From DASQFY01 sp036397815 (lineage in GTDB: Bacteria > Chloroflexota > Limnocylindria > QHBO01): DNA of 64,000 nt. Every line of letters starts with the position of its first letter. The stretch's first letter is position 1. Positions 26,267-35,675 of this stretch are shown here, piece by piece. The DNA lies in assembly GCA_036397815.1 (NCBI GenBank), contig DASWIE010000003.1:1-64000 (forward strand), in the 5' to 3' direction. The notes under the pieces are model-generated. The model was not told where the DNA came from and did no database searches. It saw only the letters and a list, made by a program, of their open reading frames with translations. The translations under genes were made by a program, and so were the position numbers.

Positions 26267-26841
26267 TCGGCTCGCTCCGCGGGCCGGTCACCCACGCTGG
26301 CCCCGAGTTCGTCGTGATCGAGTTGGGCGGGGTCGGGTATCGGGTCATGGTCGCACCCGCCCTGCTCGCGAAGCTGCGGCCGGACCGCGAGGCGCATCTC
26401 TTCATCCACCACCTGGTGCGCGAGGACCAGCAGGCCTTGTTCGGCTTCGGCACCCCGGAGGAGCTGGCCTTCTTCGAGCTGCTGATGACGGTGACCGGCG
26501 TGGGGCCGCGGCTGGCGCTGGCGATCACCAGCGCGTACCCGGTCACCAGGCTTCAGCTCGCGATCGTGACCGACGACCTGGACCTCCTCACCTCGGTCAG
26601 CGGCGTGGGGCGCAAGACCGCACAGCGAATCGGCCTCGAGCTCAAGGAGAAGATCCACGCCGCCGGGATCGCCGCGAGCGGCGGAGACTCGACCGATTCG
26701 GACGTGGTGGCCGCGCTGGAGTCGCTCGGCTATACCGCTTCGGAGGCACGACGCGCGGCCGGATCCGTGGCGGCCAGTACCAACGGCGAGCTGGACGCTC
26801 GCATTAAGGCCGCCCTGCAGGAGCTCGCTCGCTCGCGATGA
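26263..26841 (+). CDS. ruvA: Holliday junction branch migration protein RuvA
   Basis: 192 aa. The tetramer binds the four-way junction and positions RuvB. Domain I (MIGSLRGPV...VIELGGVGYRV) is an OB fold. Domain II has tandem helix-hairpin-helix motifs (LMTVTGVGPRLALAI and LTSVSGVGRKTAQRI). Domain III (about 145-192) is the RuvB-contacting helix bundle. Overlaps ruvC by 4 nt and the NUDIX gene by 4 nt. ruvB is not here but at 45.6 kb. Confidence 0.95.
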   Translation: MIGSLRGPVTHAGPEFVVIELGGVGYRVMVAPALLAKLRPDREAHLFIHHLVREDQQALFGFGTPEELAFFELLMTVTGVGPRLALAITSAYPVTRLQLAIVTDDLDLLTSVSGVGRKTAQRIGLELKEKIHAAGIAASGGDSTDSDVVAALESLGYTASEARRAAGSVAASTNGELDARIKAALQELARSR

Positions 26842-27302
26842 CCAGCGACCGACCTCGAGGGCTCGTGCGCGCCATCGCGATCGGCGTGATTCGCGATCGC
26901 GACCGCGTCTTCGTGGCGGAGGGGCATGACCTGGTGACCGGCGAGACCTTCTACCGGCCGCTTGGCGGCTCGATCGAGTTCGGCGAGACTGGCGCGGAGA
27001 CGGTCCAGCGCGAGTTCACGGAGGAATCGGAGCTGACCGTGACGCGACCCACCTACCTCGGCGCCCTCGAGAACCTGTTCACCAACGACGGGCGGCCGGG
27101 CCATGAGATCGTGCTCGTCTACGAGACCGCGTTCGAGGACGATGGCTCGTTGGGGATCGAAGCGGTCGCCTGCCGCGAGGAGAATGGAATGCCGTTCACC
27201 GCACGCTGGATGCCGCTCGCGACCTTTCGGAGCGGTGACGCCCCTCTCTATCCGGACGGTCTGCTCGAGATGATCGAGCGCACCACGGCGCCGATCGCAT
27301 GA
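26838..27302 (+). CDS. NUDIX hydrolase
   Basis: 154 aa. The Nudix box is GGSIEFGE...TVQREFTEES (about 46-67), with the REFTEE core intact and the usual glycine after it replaced (S-E-L). Likely hydrolyses a nucleoside diphosphate linked to another moiety; the substrate is unknown. ATG overlaps the ruvA stop and its own stop overlaps the next ATG, so this is a tightly packed operon. Confidence 0.85.
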   Translation: MTSDRPRGLVRAIAIGVIRDRDRVFVAEGHDLVTGETFYRPLGGSIEFGETGAETVQREFTEESELTVTRPTYLGALENLFTNDGRPGHEIVLVYETAFEDDGSLGIEAVACREENGMPFTARWMPLATFRSGDAPLYPDGLLEMIERTTAPIA

Positions 27303-27742
27303 TCGATCCCGCTCGCTGGACCGATCCCGAGGTTGCGCGTCGGATCCTGACCGAGTTCCACGTCTGGGCGGTGGTTGGCGCCTCCCCCGACCCGACACGC
27401 CCGAGTCACAGCGTTTCACGCTCACTCATGCGCTTCGGGTACGAGGTGATCCCGATCTATCCGCGCGAGACGACGATCCACGGCCTGGCAACCGTGCCGG
27501 ACCTTCGGACCGCCGCCGCCCAACGGCCGCCCGACAGCCCGATCGAAGTGGTCGACATCTTCCGCGCCTCGCACCGCGCGGGCGAGCACATGGACGAGGC
27601 GATCGAGATCGGCGCCAAGGCGGTCTGGGTGCAGCTCGGGGTCTGGGACGAGGCCGCTGCCGAGCGGGTGGCTGCTGCGGGCCTGCTGGTGGTCATGGAC
27701 AGATGCCCGGCGATCGACTACCCGGCGCTGCTCCGCCGCTGA
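27299..27742 (+). CDS. CoA-binding domain protein (YccU-like)
   Basis: 147 aa. A single Rossmann CoA-binding domain: WAVVGASPDPTRPSHSVSRS (about 20-39), then YEVIPIYPRE and AVWVQLGVWDEAAAERVAAAGL. It matches the YccU-type stand-alone family related to succinyl-CoA synthetase alpha N-termini. Metabolic role unknown. Overlaps the preceding NUDIX gene by 4 nt and the next by 1 nt (TGATG). Confidence 0.85.
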   Translation: MIDPARWTDPEVARRILTEFHVWAVVGASPDPTRPSHSVSRSLMRFGYEVIPIYPRETTIHGLATVPDLRTAAAQRPPDSPIEVVDIFRASHRAGEHMDEAIEIGAKAVWVQLGVWDEAAAERVAAAGLLVVMDRCPAIDYPALLRR

Positions 27743-28218
27743 TGACCGTCGACCTGCGAGGTGGACGACAGCTTTACCTCATTGGTGCAGGCGCCGTTGT
27801 CGTGGATCCGGAGGAGCGAGTCCTCATGCTTGAGCAGGAGCGTGAGGGCAGGATCGAATGGGAGGGACCCGGAGGCGCGCTGGAGGGCAACGAGTCACCG
27901 GCCGACTGCGCCGTTCGTGAGACCGCCGAGGAGTGCGGTCTCAGGGTTCGAGTCGAGCGTCTCCTTCGCGTCAGCGAGTACTGGGAACGTGGCCAGTTCG
28001 TGGGCATCGGCTTCCTCTTCCTCACACGGCCCGACCCTTGGCCCCAGGAGGTCCGCCTCCTCGCCAAGGATGGCAGCACCCGCTTCCTTTCCTACCGTTG
28101 GTGCACCCGGGCTGAGATCGAGAGGCTGGAGCATCGCTGGGCGTATGACATCACTCGCTCGGCATGGCCACCCGAGATCACCACACCAATCTTCGACCGC
28201 CTCGACCTCCCGGCATGA
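27742..28218 (+). CDS. NUDIX hydrolase (second)
   Basis: 158 aa. Nudix box GGALEGNES...AVRETAEECG (about 41-63) with complete RETAEECG. The start ATG 27742 was taken from the TGATG overlap with the CoA-binding gene; a longer frame start at 27703 lies inside that gene. Followed by a GNAT gene with a 4-nt overlap. Substrate not predictable. Confidence 0.85.
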   Translation: MTVDLRGGRQLYLIGAGAVVVDPEERVLMLEQEREGRIEWEGPGGALEGNESPADCAVRETAEECGLRVRVERLLRVSEYWERGQFVGIGFLFLTRPDPWPQEVRLLAKDGSTRFLSYRWCTRAEIERLEHRWAYDITRSAWPPEITTPIFDRLDLPA

Positions 28219-28673
28219 CGGTCGTCATCCGCCGCGCCAGACCGGAGGAGGCGCCGGCCCTGCGCGAGCTGGCGCATCGGTCCAAGGCGTATTGGCCGTA
28301 CGACGCCGAATTCCTGAGGGCCGTCGCGCCGATGTTGATCCTGGAGCCGCGCCATGTCCGAGCGCATGAGGTCCACGTGCTGGAGCTGGACGGAGGCGTG
28401 GCCGGCTGGCATCGGGTCACCTTCCACGGCGAGCGGGCCGAGCTGGAGGACCTCTGGCTGGAGCCCGAATGGATCGGCGGTGGGCATGGCCGCGCCCTGT
28501 TCGAGCATGCCGTTCGGGTTGCGCGCGAGGGTGGGGCCACTCGCCTGGAGTGGGACGCCGAGCCGTACGCGGAGGGGTTCTACCGCGCGGTCGGCGGGGA
28601 GGAGATCGGACGCACTCCATCGGCGGCCGAGCCCGGACGAACGCTGCCTCGCATGCGACTCGCGCTCAGCTGA
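28215..28673 (+). CDS. GNAT-family N-acetyltransferase
   Basis: 152 aa. Opens MTVVIRRARPEEAPALRELA, the usual GNAT first strand and helix. The acetyl-CoA-binding segment is LEDLWLEPEWIGGGHGRALFEHAV (about 76-99), a variant of Q/RxxGxG/A. The end FYRAVGGEEIG matches the last strand. Acceptor unknown. Last gene of the ruvC-ruvA-NUDIX-CoA-NUDIX-GNAT run; a repeat element follows 28 nt later. Confidence 0.8.
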   Translation: MTVVIRRARPEEAPALRELAHRSKAYWPYDAEFLRAVAPMLILEPRHVRAHEVHVLELDGGVAGWHRVTFHGERAELEDLWLEPEWIGGGHGRALFEHAVRVAREGGATRLEWDAEPYAEGFYRAVGGEEIGRTPSAAEPGRTLPRMRLALS

Positions 28674-28700
28674 TCATGCCCCCGAACGACAAGCCGTCAG

Positions 28701-28843
28701 TTCCCGTCAGCCAGTACCAGGGTTACTGGTAAGCGACTGCTCAAGCCGTCATCGGGCGGGTCGGAGCGTGAGATTGGACCCGGCGACGGTGCGTAGGCGC
28801 CATTTTTCTGCTTAGCAGTAACCCGGTTACTGAGCGACGGGAA
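28701..28843 (-). repeat. Palindromic inverted-repeat element, family 1, copy B
   Basis: 143 bp, the best-preserved copy. The left end TTCCCGTCAGCCAGTACCAG (28701-28720) and the right end CGGTTACTGAGCGACGGGAA (28824-28843) are inverted copies, continuing inward through TTACTG and TAAGCGA (left) and CTTAGCAGTAAC (right), so the terminal repeat is about 36 bp. Read on the minus strand, the central CACGCTC is present. It lies 11 bp beyond the uricase stop. Confidence 0.8.
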
Positions 28844-28854
28844 GCCGCTGCTTC

Positions 28855-29781
28855 TTAGCGCCGCATGACGAGGCCGATGCGTCCGAAGGGCGGGCGCGGG
28901 TCGGCGTAGGTCTTCACCCGGTCATCGGTCTCGCTCGCGGCGCCAGCATCCCACAGCCGGTTCGTCGCCTGGAAGCTGACCTCGGCGAGCTGCGGCCAGC
29001 GTTCCAGCATGCGGCTGCCGATCTCGTTCACCAGGTGCTGGATCGAGAGGCTGACGAACTGGTGGAAGACCGATGCCGCCAGGTCAGCCACCTGCTCGCC
29101 GGCCACGTACCGGACAGGATCGGTGCCGAGGGCGTCACCAGGATCGGCATAGCGCCAGCCGATAACGGTCCAGATGTAGAGCGGCCGATCACGACGCTCG
29201 GGGAGGGTGGTGTGCTCGTCGCGCGCGAAGTCGGCAAAAGCGCTGCCGGTGATCTTGATCAGCTGCAGCTCCTCGCGGCCGCACCCATGGCCGGTGATCC
29301 GGACGCCAGCGTCCTCGTCTCGTTCCAGGTCGAGCGAGGCGGTAGAGCGGTCGTTGCGATCGCGACCGAACACGACGTCGGATGCCGCGAAGCCGTCGCC
29401 GTCGGCGGCCGGGACGATCGCGGCCGGAAAGGGCAGCTCGCGCCCCACCATCGTCAGCCGCTCCATGTGCGGGTACGTGGCGAGGAACGAGCTCCCGACG
29501 TGGTGCAGCCAGCCCTCGAGCGTCGCCGCCGGGCATTGGAGCGAGGCGGCGTGGATGAAGTTCTTCATCGTGTCCGTCGCGACGACCAGGCGGTTGTCGC
29601 CCAGGGTGTAGGCATCCAGGAAGGCGGTGCCGCGCACGACGACCTCGATCTCGGCCGCCATCAGCGTGTTCTCGCGCCCCGCGAACGGCGACTCGGGGAT
29701 GGGGGTGACGCCCCGGAGCGGCGTGCCGTGGGTGCGGTAGACCTTGACGTCGGCCTTGCCGTAGCTGATCTCGTAGGTCAT
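28855..29781 (-). CDS. pucL: Urate oxidase (uricase)
   Basis: 308 aa. Cofactor-free oxidation of urate to 5-hydroxyisourate. It is a tandem tunnelling-fold (T-fold) protein: YGKADVKVYR and the second-half LYIWTVIGWRYAD repeat. The motif NTLMAAEIEVVVRG...TDTMKN includes the catalytic Thr-Asp pair region, and SFQATNRLWD is the C-terminal signature. The start overlaps the uraD stop by 4 nt. Final gene of the minus-strand uraH-DUF6265-uraD-pucL operon. Confidence 0.93.
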   Translation of the reverse strand: MTYEISYGKADVKVYRTHGTPLRGVTPIPESPFAGRENTLMAAEIEVVVRGTAFLDAYTLGDNRLVVATDTMKNFIHAASLQCPAATLEGWLHHVGSSFLATYPHMERLTMVGRELPFPAAIVPAADGDGFAASDVVFGRDRNDRSTASLDLERDEDAGVRITGHGCGREELQLIKITGSAFADFARDEHTTLPERRDRPLYIWTVIGWRYADPGDALGTDPVRYVAGEQVADLAASVFHQFVSLSIQHLVNEIGSRMLERWPQLAEVSFQATNRLWDAGAASETDDRVKTYADPRPPFGRIGLVMRR

Positions 29782-30368
29782 GGGCCGGCCTCGTCCGGGA
29801 CCGATACCGCCGGATCGGATACCTCAGGACCGGCTGCCTCCTCGCGCAGGCGGGCGAGCCGATCGGCGGCGATGTCGAGCGTCTCGTCCAGCGCGCGTCG
29901 CAGCTCGGCCTCGCGATCGTTGCGCAGCGCATGCTCCAGCAGCGGGACGATCTCCGCCTTCGATCGGCCGGCCACGAACACCACGTAGCGGAAGCCGAAC
30001 TGGCGCTCGTAGATCTCGTTCAGCATCGCCAGCTCCTCGTAGGCGCGGGCGGTCTCGGCGTCCTCGTCGCTCTCCTCGTCGTAGCCTTGCTCGTCACGCG
30101 ACAGGTCCGAGACGGTGTCGACGTCCGCCCCGATGCGGGGATGCGCCTCGACCAGCTCCACCCGCTCGTCCTCCGGCATCGAGATCGCGACCTCGTGCGC
30201 CGCGGCAAGGAGCTCGGCGTCGGACTCGAAGGGGCGTTCCTCGGCCACGCGGCGCAGGAAGCGGGTAGCGCCCTCGAACAAGGGAGCGAGCGCTGCCACG
30301 AACGCGTCCGCGGAGAGCGCGTTCAGCTCCGCGACCTCGGGGATCGGCGGTGCGTCAGCGCTGGGCAT
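29778..30368 (-). CDS. uraD: 2-oxo-4-hydroxy-4-carboxy-5-ureidoimidazoline (OHCU) decarboxylase
   Basis: 196 aa. Third step of urate breakdown, giving S-allantoin. Helical family with the conserved EAHPRIGAD segment (catalytic His in AHPRIG), AYEELAMLNEIYERQFGFRYVVFVAGRS and the C-terminal helix pair. The ATG at 30368 was chosen: it lies 14 nt inside the end of the upstream DUF6265 gene, and the frame beyond it runs within that gene. A highly acidic tract (about 86-100) and an acidic tail are unusual but harmless. Confidence 0.92.
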   Translation of the reverse strand: MPSADAPPIPEVAELNALSADAFVAALAPLFEGATRFLRRVAEERPFESDAELLAAAHEVAISMPEDERVELVEAHPRIGADVDTVSDLSRDEQGYDEESDEDAETARAYEELAMLNEIYERQFGFRYVVFVAGRSKAEIVPLLEHALRNDREAELRRALDETLDIAADRLARLREEAAGPEVSDPAVSVPDEAGP

Positions 30369-30795
30369 AGCGAAACTCGTCGTCCGGAGTGTGTGGCGAT
30401 GCCTCGGACTCGAAATAAGCCACCAGCTCATTCGTCGCCGGCTCGCGACGGTAGACCATCCAGCGTGGGTCGCCGCGCATCATGAAGACGGCCTCTCCTT
30501 TGCCGAGCCGCACGAGGTCGAGCGTCACCGCCGCGTCCTTCTCCTCCCAACCGATCAGCCCCGGCTTGAAGTGCTTGATGCGCCAGACCAGGCCGTCGTC
30601 CTGCGGCTCCACCGTCAGCAGCTCGTAGAAGCGCACTGCGTCGCCCCGCAGCCAGCGGAACATGCCGACCATCGTGCCGCCCGCCGGCTCGGCCCACCAC
30701 TCCTCGAACCGGTCATCGCCACGCCCACCCGCCCAGCGCCCCACGATCCAGTCGAGCGTCTCGATGGGTGCCGCGATCGGCTGAGTGGGGTGCAT
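30355..30795 (-). CDS. DUF6265-like protein in the urate operon
   Basis: 146 aa. Contains LDWIVGRWAGG...DRFEEWWAEPAGGTMVGMFRW, which matches DUF6265 (a lipocalin-like beta-barrel family of unknown function), then a long beta-rich region ending YFESEASPHTPDDEFRYAQR. No signal peptide. ATG 30795 lies inside the nonamer GGACCGATG on the minus strand, with no ribosome-binding site. Its position between uraH and uraD suggests an accessory role in urate catabolism, for example binding an unstable intermediate; this is inference. Confidence 0.75.
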   Translation of the reverse strand: MHPTQPIAAPIETLDWIVGRWAGGRGDDRFEEWWAEPAGGTMVGMFRWLRGDAVRFYELLTVEPQDDGLVWRIKHFKPGLIGWEEKDAAVTLDLVRLGKGEAVFMMRGDPRWMVYRREPATNELVAYFESEASPHTPDDEFRYAQR

Positions 30796-30808
30796 CGGTC
30801 CGGGTGGA

Positions 30809-31162
30809 TCAGCTGCCACGGTAGGTCGACAGGCCGAAGGGCGAGAGCAGCAGCGGCACGTGGTACGAGCGCTCCGCATCATCGATCCGGAAGCCCACCG
30901 CCATGTTCTGGAAGAACGCGGTCTCGGCGTCGGCCGACCAGGCGTAGGCCGCCACGTCGAAGACGAGCTGGTACTCGCCGGGAGTCAGCTTGCCGCTCAT
31001 CAGGGCGCGCACGCGCCCGTCCCCATCGGTCTCCGCCTCGGCCAGCAGGGTCGGGGTGCCGTCCTCGCCCAGCCGGAAGAGCGCCACCGGGAAGCCAACC
31101 GCGGGCTGGCCGGTCGCCAGATCCAGGACGTGCGTGCTGATGGTTGGGCCGGAGCTGGCCAC
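30809..31162 (-). CDS. uraH: 5-hydroxyisourate hydrolase (transthyretin-like)
   Basis: 117 aa. Hydrolyses 5-hydroxyisourate to OHCU. The start ISTHVLDLATGQPA and the C-terminal YRGS tetrapeptide are diagnostic of the transthyretin-related hydrolases and carry active-site residues. No ATG precedes the conserved N-terminus; GTG 31162 does, with GGAGG 7 nt upstream. First gene of the minus-strand operon, divergent from the DUF3830 gene by 15 nt. Confidence 0.93.
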   Translation of the reverse strand: MASSGPTISTHVLDLATGQPAVGFPVALFRLGEDGTPTLLAEAETDGDGRVRALMSGKLTPGEYQLVFDVAAYAWSADAETAFFQNMAVGFRIDDAERSYHVPLLLSPFGLSTYRGS

Positions 31163-31165
31163 TGC

Positions 31166-31171
31166 TATCCT
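31166..31171 (+). promoter_or_regulatory. Putative leaderless -10 box of the DUF3830 gene
   Basis: TATCCT-N6-ATG (31178). The complement of the same bases carries the GGAGG ribosome-binding site of uraH on the other strand, so one 15-bp gap serves both genes. Confidence 0.45.
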
Positions 31172-31177
31172 CCGCGC

Positions 31178-31597
31178 ATGGGCGACCTGCGGATCCGCGT
31201 CGGCGACCTCCACTTTAGCGCCCGATGGGAGGAGGCGGCCCCGCTCACGCGCGAGGCGCTGCGCGGCTGGCTGCCGATCGACTCGCAGCTCATCCACTGC
31301 CGATGGAGCGGCGAGGGAACGTGGATCCCGTTCGGGGACCGACGGCCGGCGGTCGGCTACGAGAACCACACCGCTCATCCAGCCCCCGGCGAGCTGCTGA
31401 TCTACACCGGCGAGTTGTCGGAGTGCGAGATCCTGGTCCCGTACGGGGCCTGCGCCTTCTCATCCAAGGTCGGGCCGCTGGCCGGCAATCACTTCGCCAC
31501 GATCACGCCCGATGAGGGCTGGCGCGAGCGGCTCCGCGAGCTCGGGCATCGCGTCCTGTGGGAGGGCGCCCAGGAGATCGTGCTCACGGAGGAATAA
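31178..31597 (+). CDS. DUF3830 family protein (cyclophilin-like fold)
   Basis: 139 aa. The pattern LPIDSQLIHCRWSGEGTWIPFG, then ENHTAHPAPGELLIYTG, then EILVPYGACAFSSKVGPLAGNHFATI is that of DUF3830, a family with a cyclophilin-like barrel and no established reaction. Members often lie in purine/pyrimidine or amidohydrolase clusters, as here. It is divergent from uraH and upstream of an allantoinase-like gene, so it may be a lactamase or binding protein for a ring-containing intermediate; this is inference. Confidence 0.8.
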   Translation: MGDLRIRVGDLHFSARWEEAAPLTREALRGWLPIDSQLIHCRWSGEGTWIPFGDRRPAVGYENHTAHPAPGELLIYTGELSECEILVPYGACAFSSKVGPLAGNHFATITPDEGWRERLRELGHRVLWEGAQEIVLTEE

Positions 31598-31780
31598 CGC
31601 GTTGGTAGAGAGAGGCCGCCAGTGGCAGGCGCATCGCTGCAAAGGGCTGAGCACTGAGCGTGCTGCTACCGACCTGGAAACGGTCGAATGGTGCACTGGC
31701 AGTACTGTCACTGCCTACGCGCGACATAGCCACGCTGAATCCAGTCAGTTGTAGCACTCGACGTTCTGAGGACGTCCCCG
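31598..31780. other. Intergenic region with hairpins
   Basis: 183 bp without an ORF. Two inverted repeats are visible: AGCAC-TGAGC-GTGCT (31650-31664) and GGCAGT-ACTGTC-ACTGCC (31698-31715). The latter is followed by TACGCGCG. They could be a decayed relative of the palindromic elements, or a terminator/operator region. I cannot decide between these. Confidence 0.3.
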
Positions 31781-33166
31781 GTGGCTGATCTCGTCGTCAG
31801 CGGTGGCACGGTGGTGACCGCCGAGCGGTCCTTCAGCGCCGACGTGGTCGTGGCCGACGGCCGGATCGAGGCGGTGGGTGCCGGCCTCGCCAGGCGCCAT
31901 CCGGATGCACGGGTGCTCGACGCCACCGACCTGCTGGTGCTGCCCGGGTGCGTCGACGTGCACACCCACACCCGCCTGCCGACCGACGACGAGCCCGATC
32001 GCTTCCACCAGGATTCGGTGGCGGCGGCGCACGGTGGAACGACCACCTTCCTGGCGTTCAACAACCCTGGCACCGGGATCAGCGAGGCTGGAGCGCAATC
32101 CCTGCTTGCCGGGCTGAGCGAGTTCCGGCAGCGGACTGACGGCGAGTCGGCGGTCGACTATGCGCTCTCGGCGGTGATCACCGGCCAGCAGGACGACCCG
32201 ATCGCCGAGCTCCCCGAACTGATCGAAGCCGGCGTGCCGACCGCGAAGGCGTTCATGGTCTACGACTTCCGCCTGCCCGATGAGCGCCTCTTCGCGGCGC
32301 TCCAGGTGATGGGCCGGCACCGCGGCATGCTGCAGGTCCACTGCGAGAACGCCACGATCATCGACGCGCTGACTCGCGGCGCCCTCGACGCCGGGCACAC
32401 CGGCTGCCGTCATCACGCCGAGTGCCGCCCCACCTTCGCGGAGGCCGAGGCGACGCACCGGGCGATCGCGCTGGCCCGCGCCGCGGACGCATCGGTCTAT
32501 GTCGTCCACCTGTCCTGCGCCGATGCGCTGGCCGAGGTCGTCGCCGCCAAGGCGAGGGGTTGGCCGGTCTACGCCGAGACCTGCCCGCACTACCTGGCCT
32601 GGACCGATGCGCGCTACGAGGGCGACGACGAGGCGGAGATGATCAAGTCGGTCATCTCGCCGCCGCTGCGCTCGGACGCCGATCGCCAGGCGCTGTGGCT
32701 GGGACTGGCGCGCGGCGGCCTGGACCTGGTCGCCACCGATCACGTCCCGGACCGGCTGGCGGTGGAGAAAGCGGTGCCGGCGCCACCGTTTCCCCAGATC
32801 AGCAACGGCGCGCCGGGGATCGAGACCATGCTGAGCGTGGTGTACAGCGTCGGTGTCGCTGCGGGGCGGATGCCGCTCGAGCGAATGGTGGATGTGCTCG
32901 CCACGACTCCGGCGCGGCTGTTCGGGCTGTCGACCAAGGGTGCAGTGGAGGCGGGACGCGACGCGGACCTGGTGCTCTTCGACCCGAACGCCTCCCGGAT
33001 CATGGGCCAGGAGGAGCTGCACCACACCAGCGACTTCACGCCGTACGAAGGGCTCCACGTCCGCGGGCAGGTCCGGACCGTGCTCCTCCGTGGTGAGCCG
33101 GTTGTCCGCGAGGGCCTCTTCGTCGGGCGGCGCGGGCGCGGCCAGTTCCTGGAGCGCGGCCTGTGA
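31781..33166 (+). CDS. Dihydropyrimidinase/allantoinase-family cyclic amidohydrolase
   Basis: 461 aa metal-dependent amidohydrolase. Metal ligands: VDVHTHT (HxH, about 62-67), the carboxylated lysine in TAKAFMVYD (about 158), histidines in VHCENA and VVHLSC, and DHVPD. The C-terminal HHTSDFTPYEG is shared by hydantoinases and allantoinases. It opens a cyclic ureide such as allantoin or a dihydropyrimidine. The nearby urate genes favour allantoin, but sequence alone does not separate the two. GTG start. Same strand as the DUF3830 gene. Confidence 0.85.
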   Translation: MADLVVSGGTVVTAERSFSADVVVADGRIEAVGAGLARRHPDARVLDATDLLVLPGCVDVHTHTRLPTDDEPDRFHQDSVAAAHGGTTTFLAFNNPGTGISEAGAQSLLAGLSEFRQRTDGESAVDYALSAVITGQQDDPIAELPELIEAGVPTAKAFMVYDFRLPDERLFAALQVMGRHRGMLQVHCENATIIDALTRGALDAGHTGCRHHAECRPTFAEAEATHRAIALARAADASVYVVHLSCADALAEVVAAKARGWPVYAETCPHYLAWTDARYEGDDEAEMIKSVISPPLRSDADRQALWLGLARGGLDLVATDHVPDRLAVEKAVPAPPFPQISNGAPGIETMLSVVYSVGVAAGRMPLERMVDVLATTPARLFGLSTKGAVEAGRDADLVLFDPNASRIMGQEELHHTSDFTPYEGLHVRGQVRTVLLRGEPVVREGLFVGRRGRGQFLERGL

Positions 33167-33199
33167 GGATAGGCACTGGCGTGCTTCTCATCGCGCCGC

Positions 33200-34786
<1,587 letters not shown>

Positions 34787-34820
34787 GCCGAGGATTGTCG
34801 CAAACCTCGGGTCGGCTCGG

Positions 34821-35192
34821 CTAGTTCGCGTCGCGACGCCGATCACGCTCCTCGAACGTGCGCAGCCCGGCCGCGTGCATCCGGCCGGCGGCTTTCAGCT
34901 CCGCCACCTTGGCGATGTTGGGCGCGCTCCAGTTGCTGCCCTTGCGGCGCGGTGTGAAGCGGGTGGCGTACACCTCGTCATCGATGCGGCGGGTGATGCC
35001 GTCGATCCAGCCGAAGCAGAGCGCCTCCTCGACCGATTCCGCATAGCTCACCGACTGCTTCGGCACGCCCTTCTTGTAGTACCCGACCCAGAGGTGAGTC
35101 GCGCTGGCGTGGTTATTCTCCAGCCAATCGCGGAAATCGGCCGGGCCGGGAAAGATCCGTACGTCACCAGCTCTCGGAGGCTGAACCGGCAT
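34821..35192 (-). CDS. YdeI/OmpD-associated family protein, C-terminally short
   Basis: 123 aa. LWVGYYKKGVPKQSVSY, ALCFGWIDGITRRIDDE and TRFTPRRKGSNWSAPNIAKV are signatures of the YdeI family (COG4430). Known members run to about 190 aa with a further C-terminal segment ending in a W-x-x-x-AKR region. Here the frame stops after FEERDRRRDAN, just before aceB, so the last third is missing. It may be a natural short form or a truncation. Function unknown. Confidence 0.75.
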   Translation of the reverse strand: MPVQPPRAGDVRIFPGPADFRDWLENNHASATHLWVGYYKKGVPKQSVSYAESVEEALCFGWIDGITRRIDDEVYATRFTPRRKGSNWSAPNIAKVAELKAAGRMHAAGLRTFEERDRRRDAN

Positions 35193-35215
35193 GCGCCGAT
35201 GATCTCAGATCAGCG

Positions 35216-35674
35216 TCATTCGAGGATTTCGAAGGCGCCCGTGCGGAAGTCGTAGCGCGTCCGACGCGGAAGCTCGTTCTCCCTACCGGGGGCTGGATTG
35301 CGCTCGAGCATGGCAATATCGACGACGGTGGTGGGAAACACGGCGTTCAGCTCAAGTGGCCCGCTGCCGACATTCGTCGTTCCGTGCGGCGTACCGGCCG
35401 GAACGAAGACCGCCGTACCAGCAGTCACGCGCCGGCTTCCTTCACCGAGGCGGACCTGCCCCTCTCCATCGGTGAACACGATGAGCTCGTCAGTCGGATG
35501 CGTGTGGAGCGGAATTCGATCGCCGACCGCAATCTGCTCGACCAAAAGGGCGAGGCCGTCAACCCGGCCGGCCTCATCGCCCGGATCCACCACCAGACGC
35601 CATCGGGAGTTGGGGCGATGATCGTCCGGATCGCCGACCATCGGCTCCAGGGGTCCCGGGTCCACGAAGCTCAT
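35216..35674 (-). CDS. Cupin-domain protein at the end of the xanthine dehydrogenase operon
   Basis: 152 aa. Single cupin: motif 1 GDRIPLHTHPTDELIVFTDG carries the metal-type HxH...E pattern, and motif 2 is AGTAVFVPAGTPHGTTNVG. ATG 35674 was chosen because it lies one base after the stop of the FAD subunit (TGAGATG), giving translational coupling; the longer frame start lies inside that gene. Small cupins in purine clusters include ureidoglycine/ureidoglycolate-related enzymes, but this one cannot be assigned. Confidence 0.75.
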   Translation of the reverse strand: MSFVDPGPLEPMVGDPDDHRPNSRWRLVVDPGDEAGRVDGLALLVEQIAVGDRIPLHTHPTDELIVFTDGEGQVRLGEGSRRVTAGTAVFVPAGTPHGTTNVGSGPLELNAVFPTTVVDIAMLERNPAPGRENELPRRTRYDFRTGAFEILE

Positions 35675-35675
35675 C

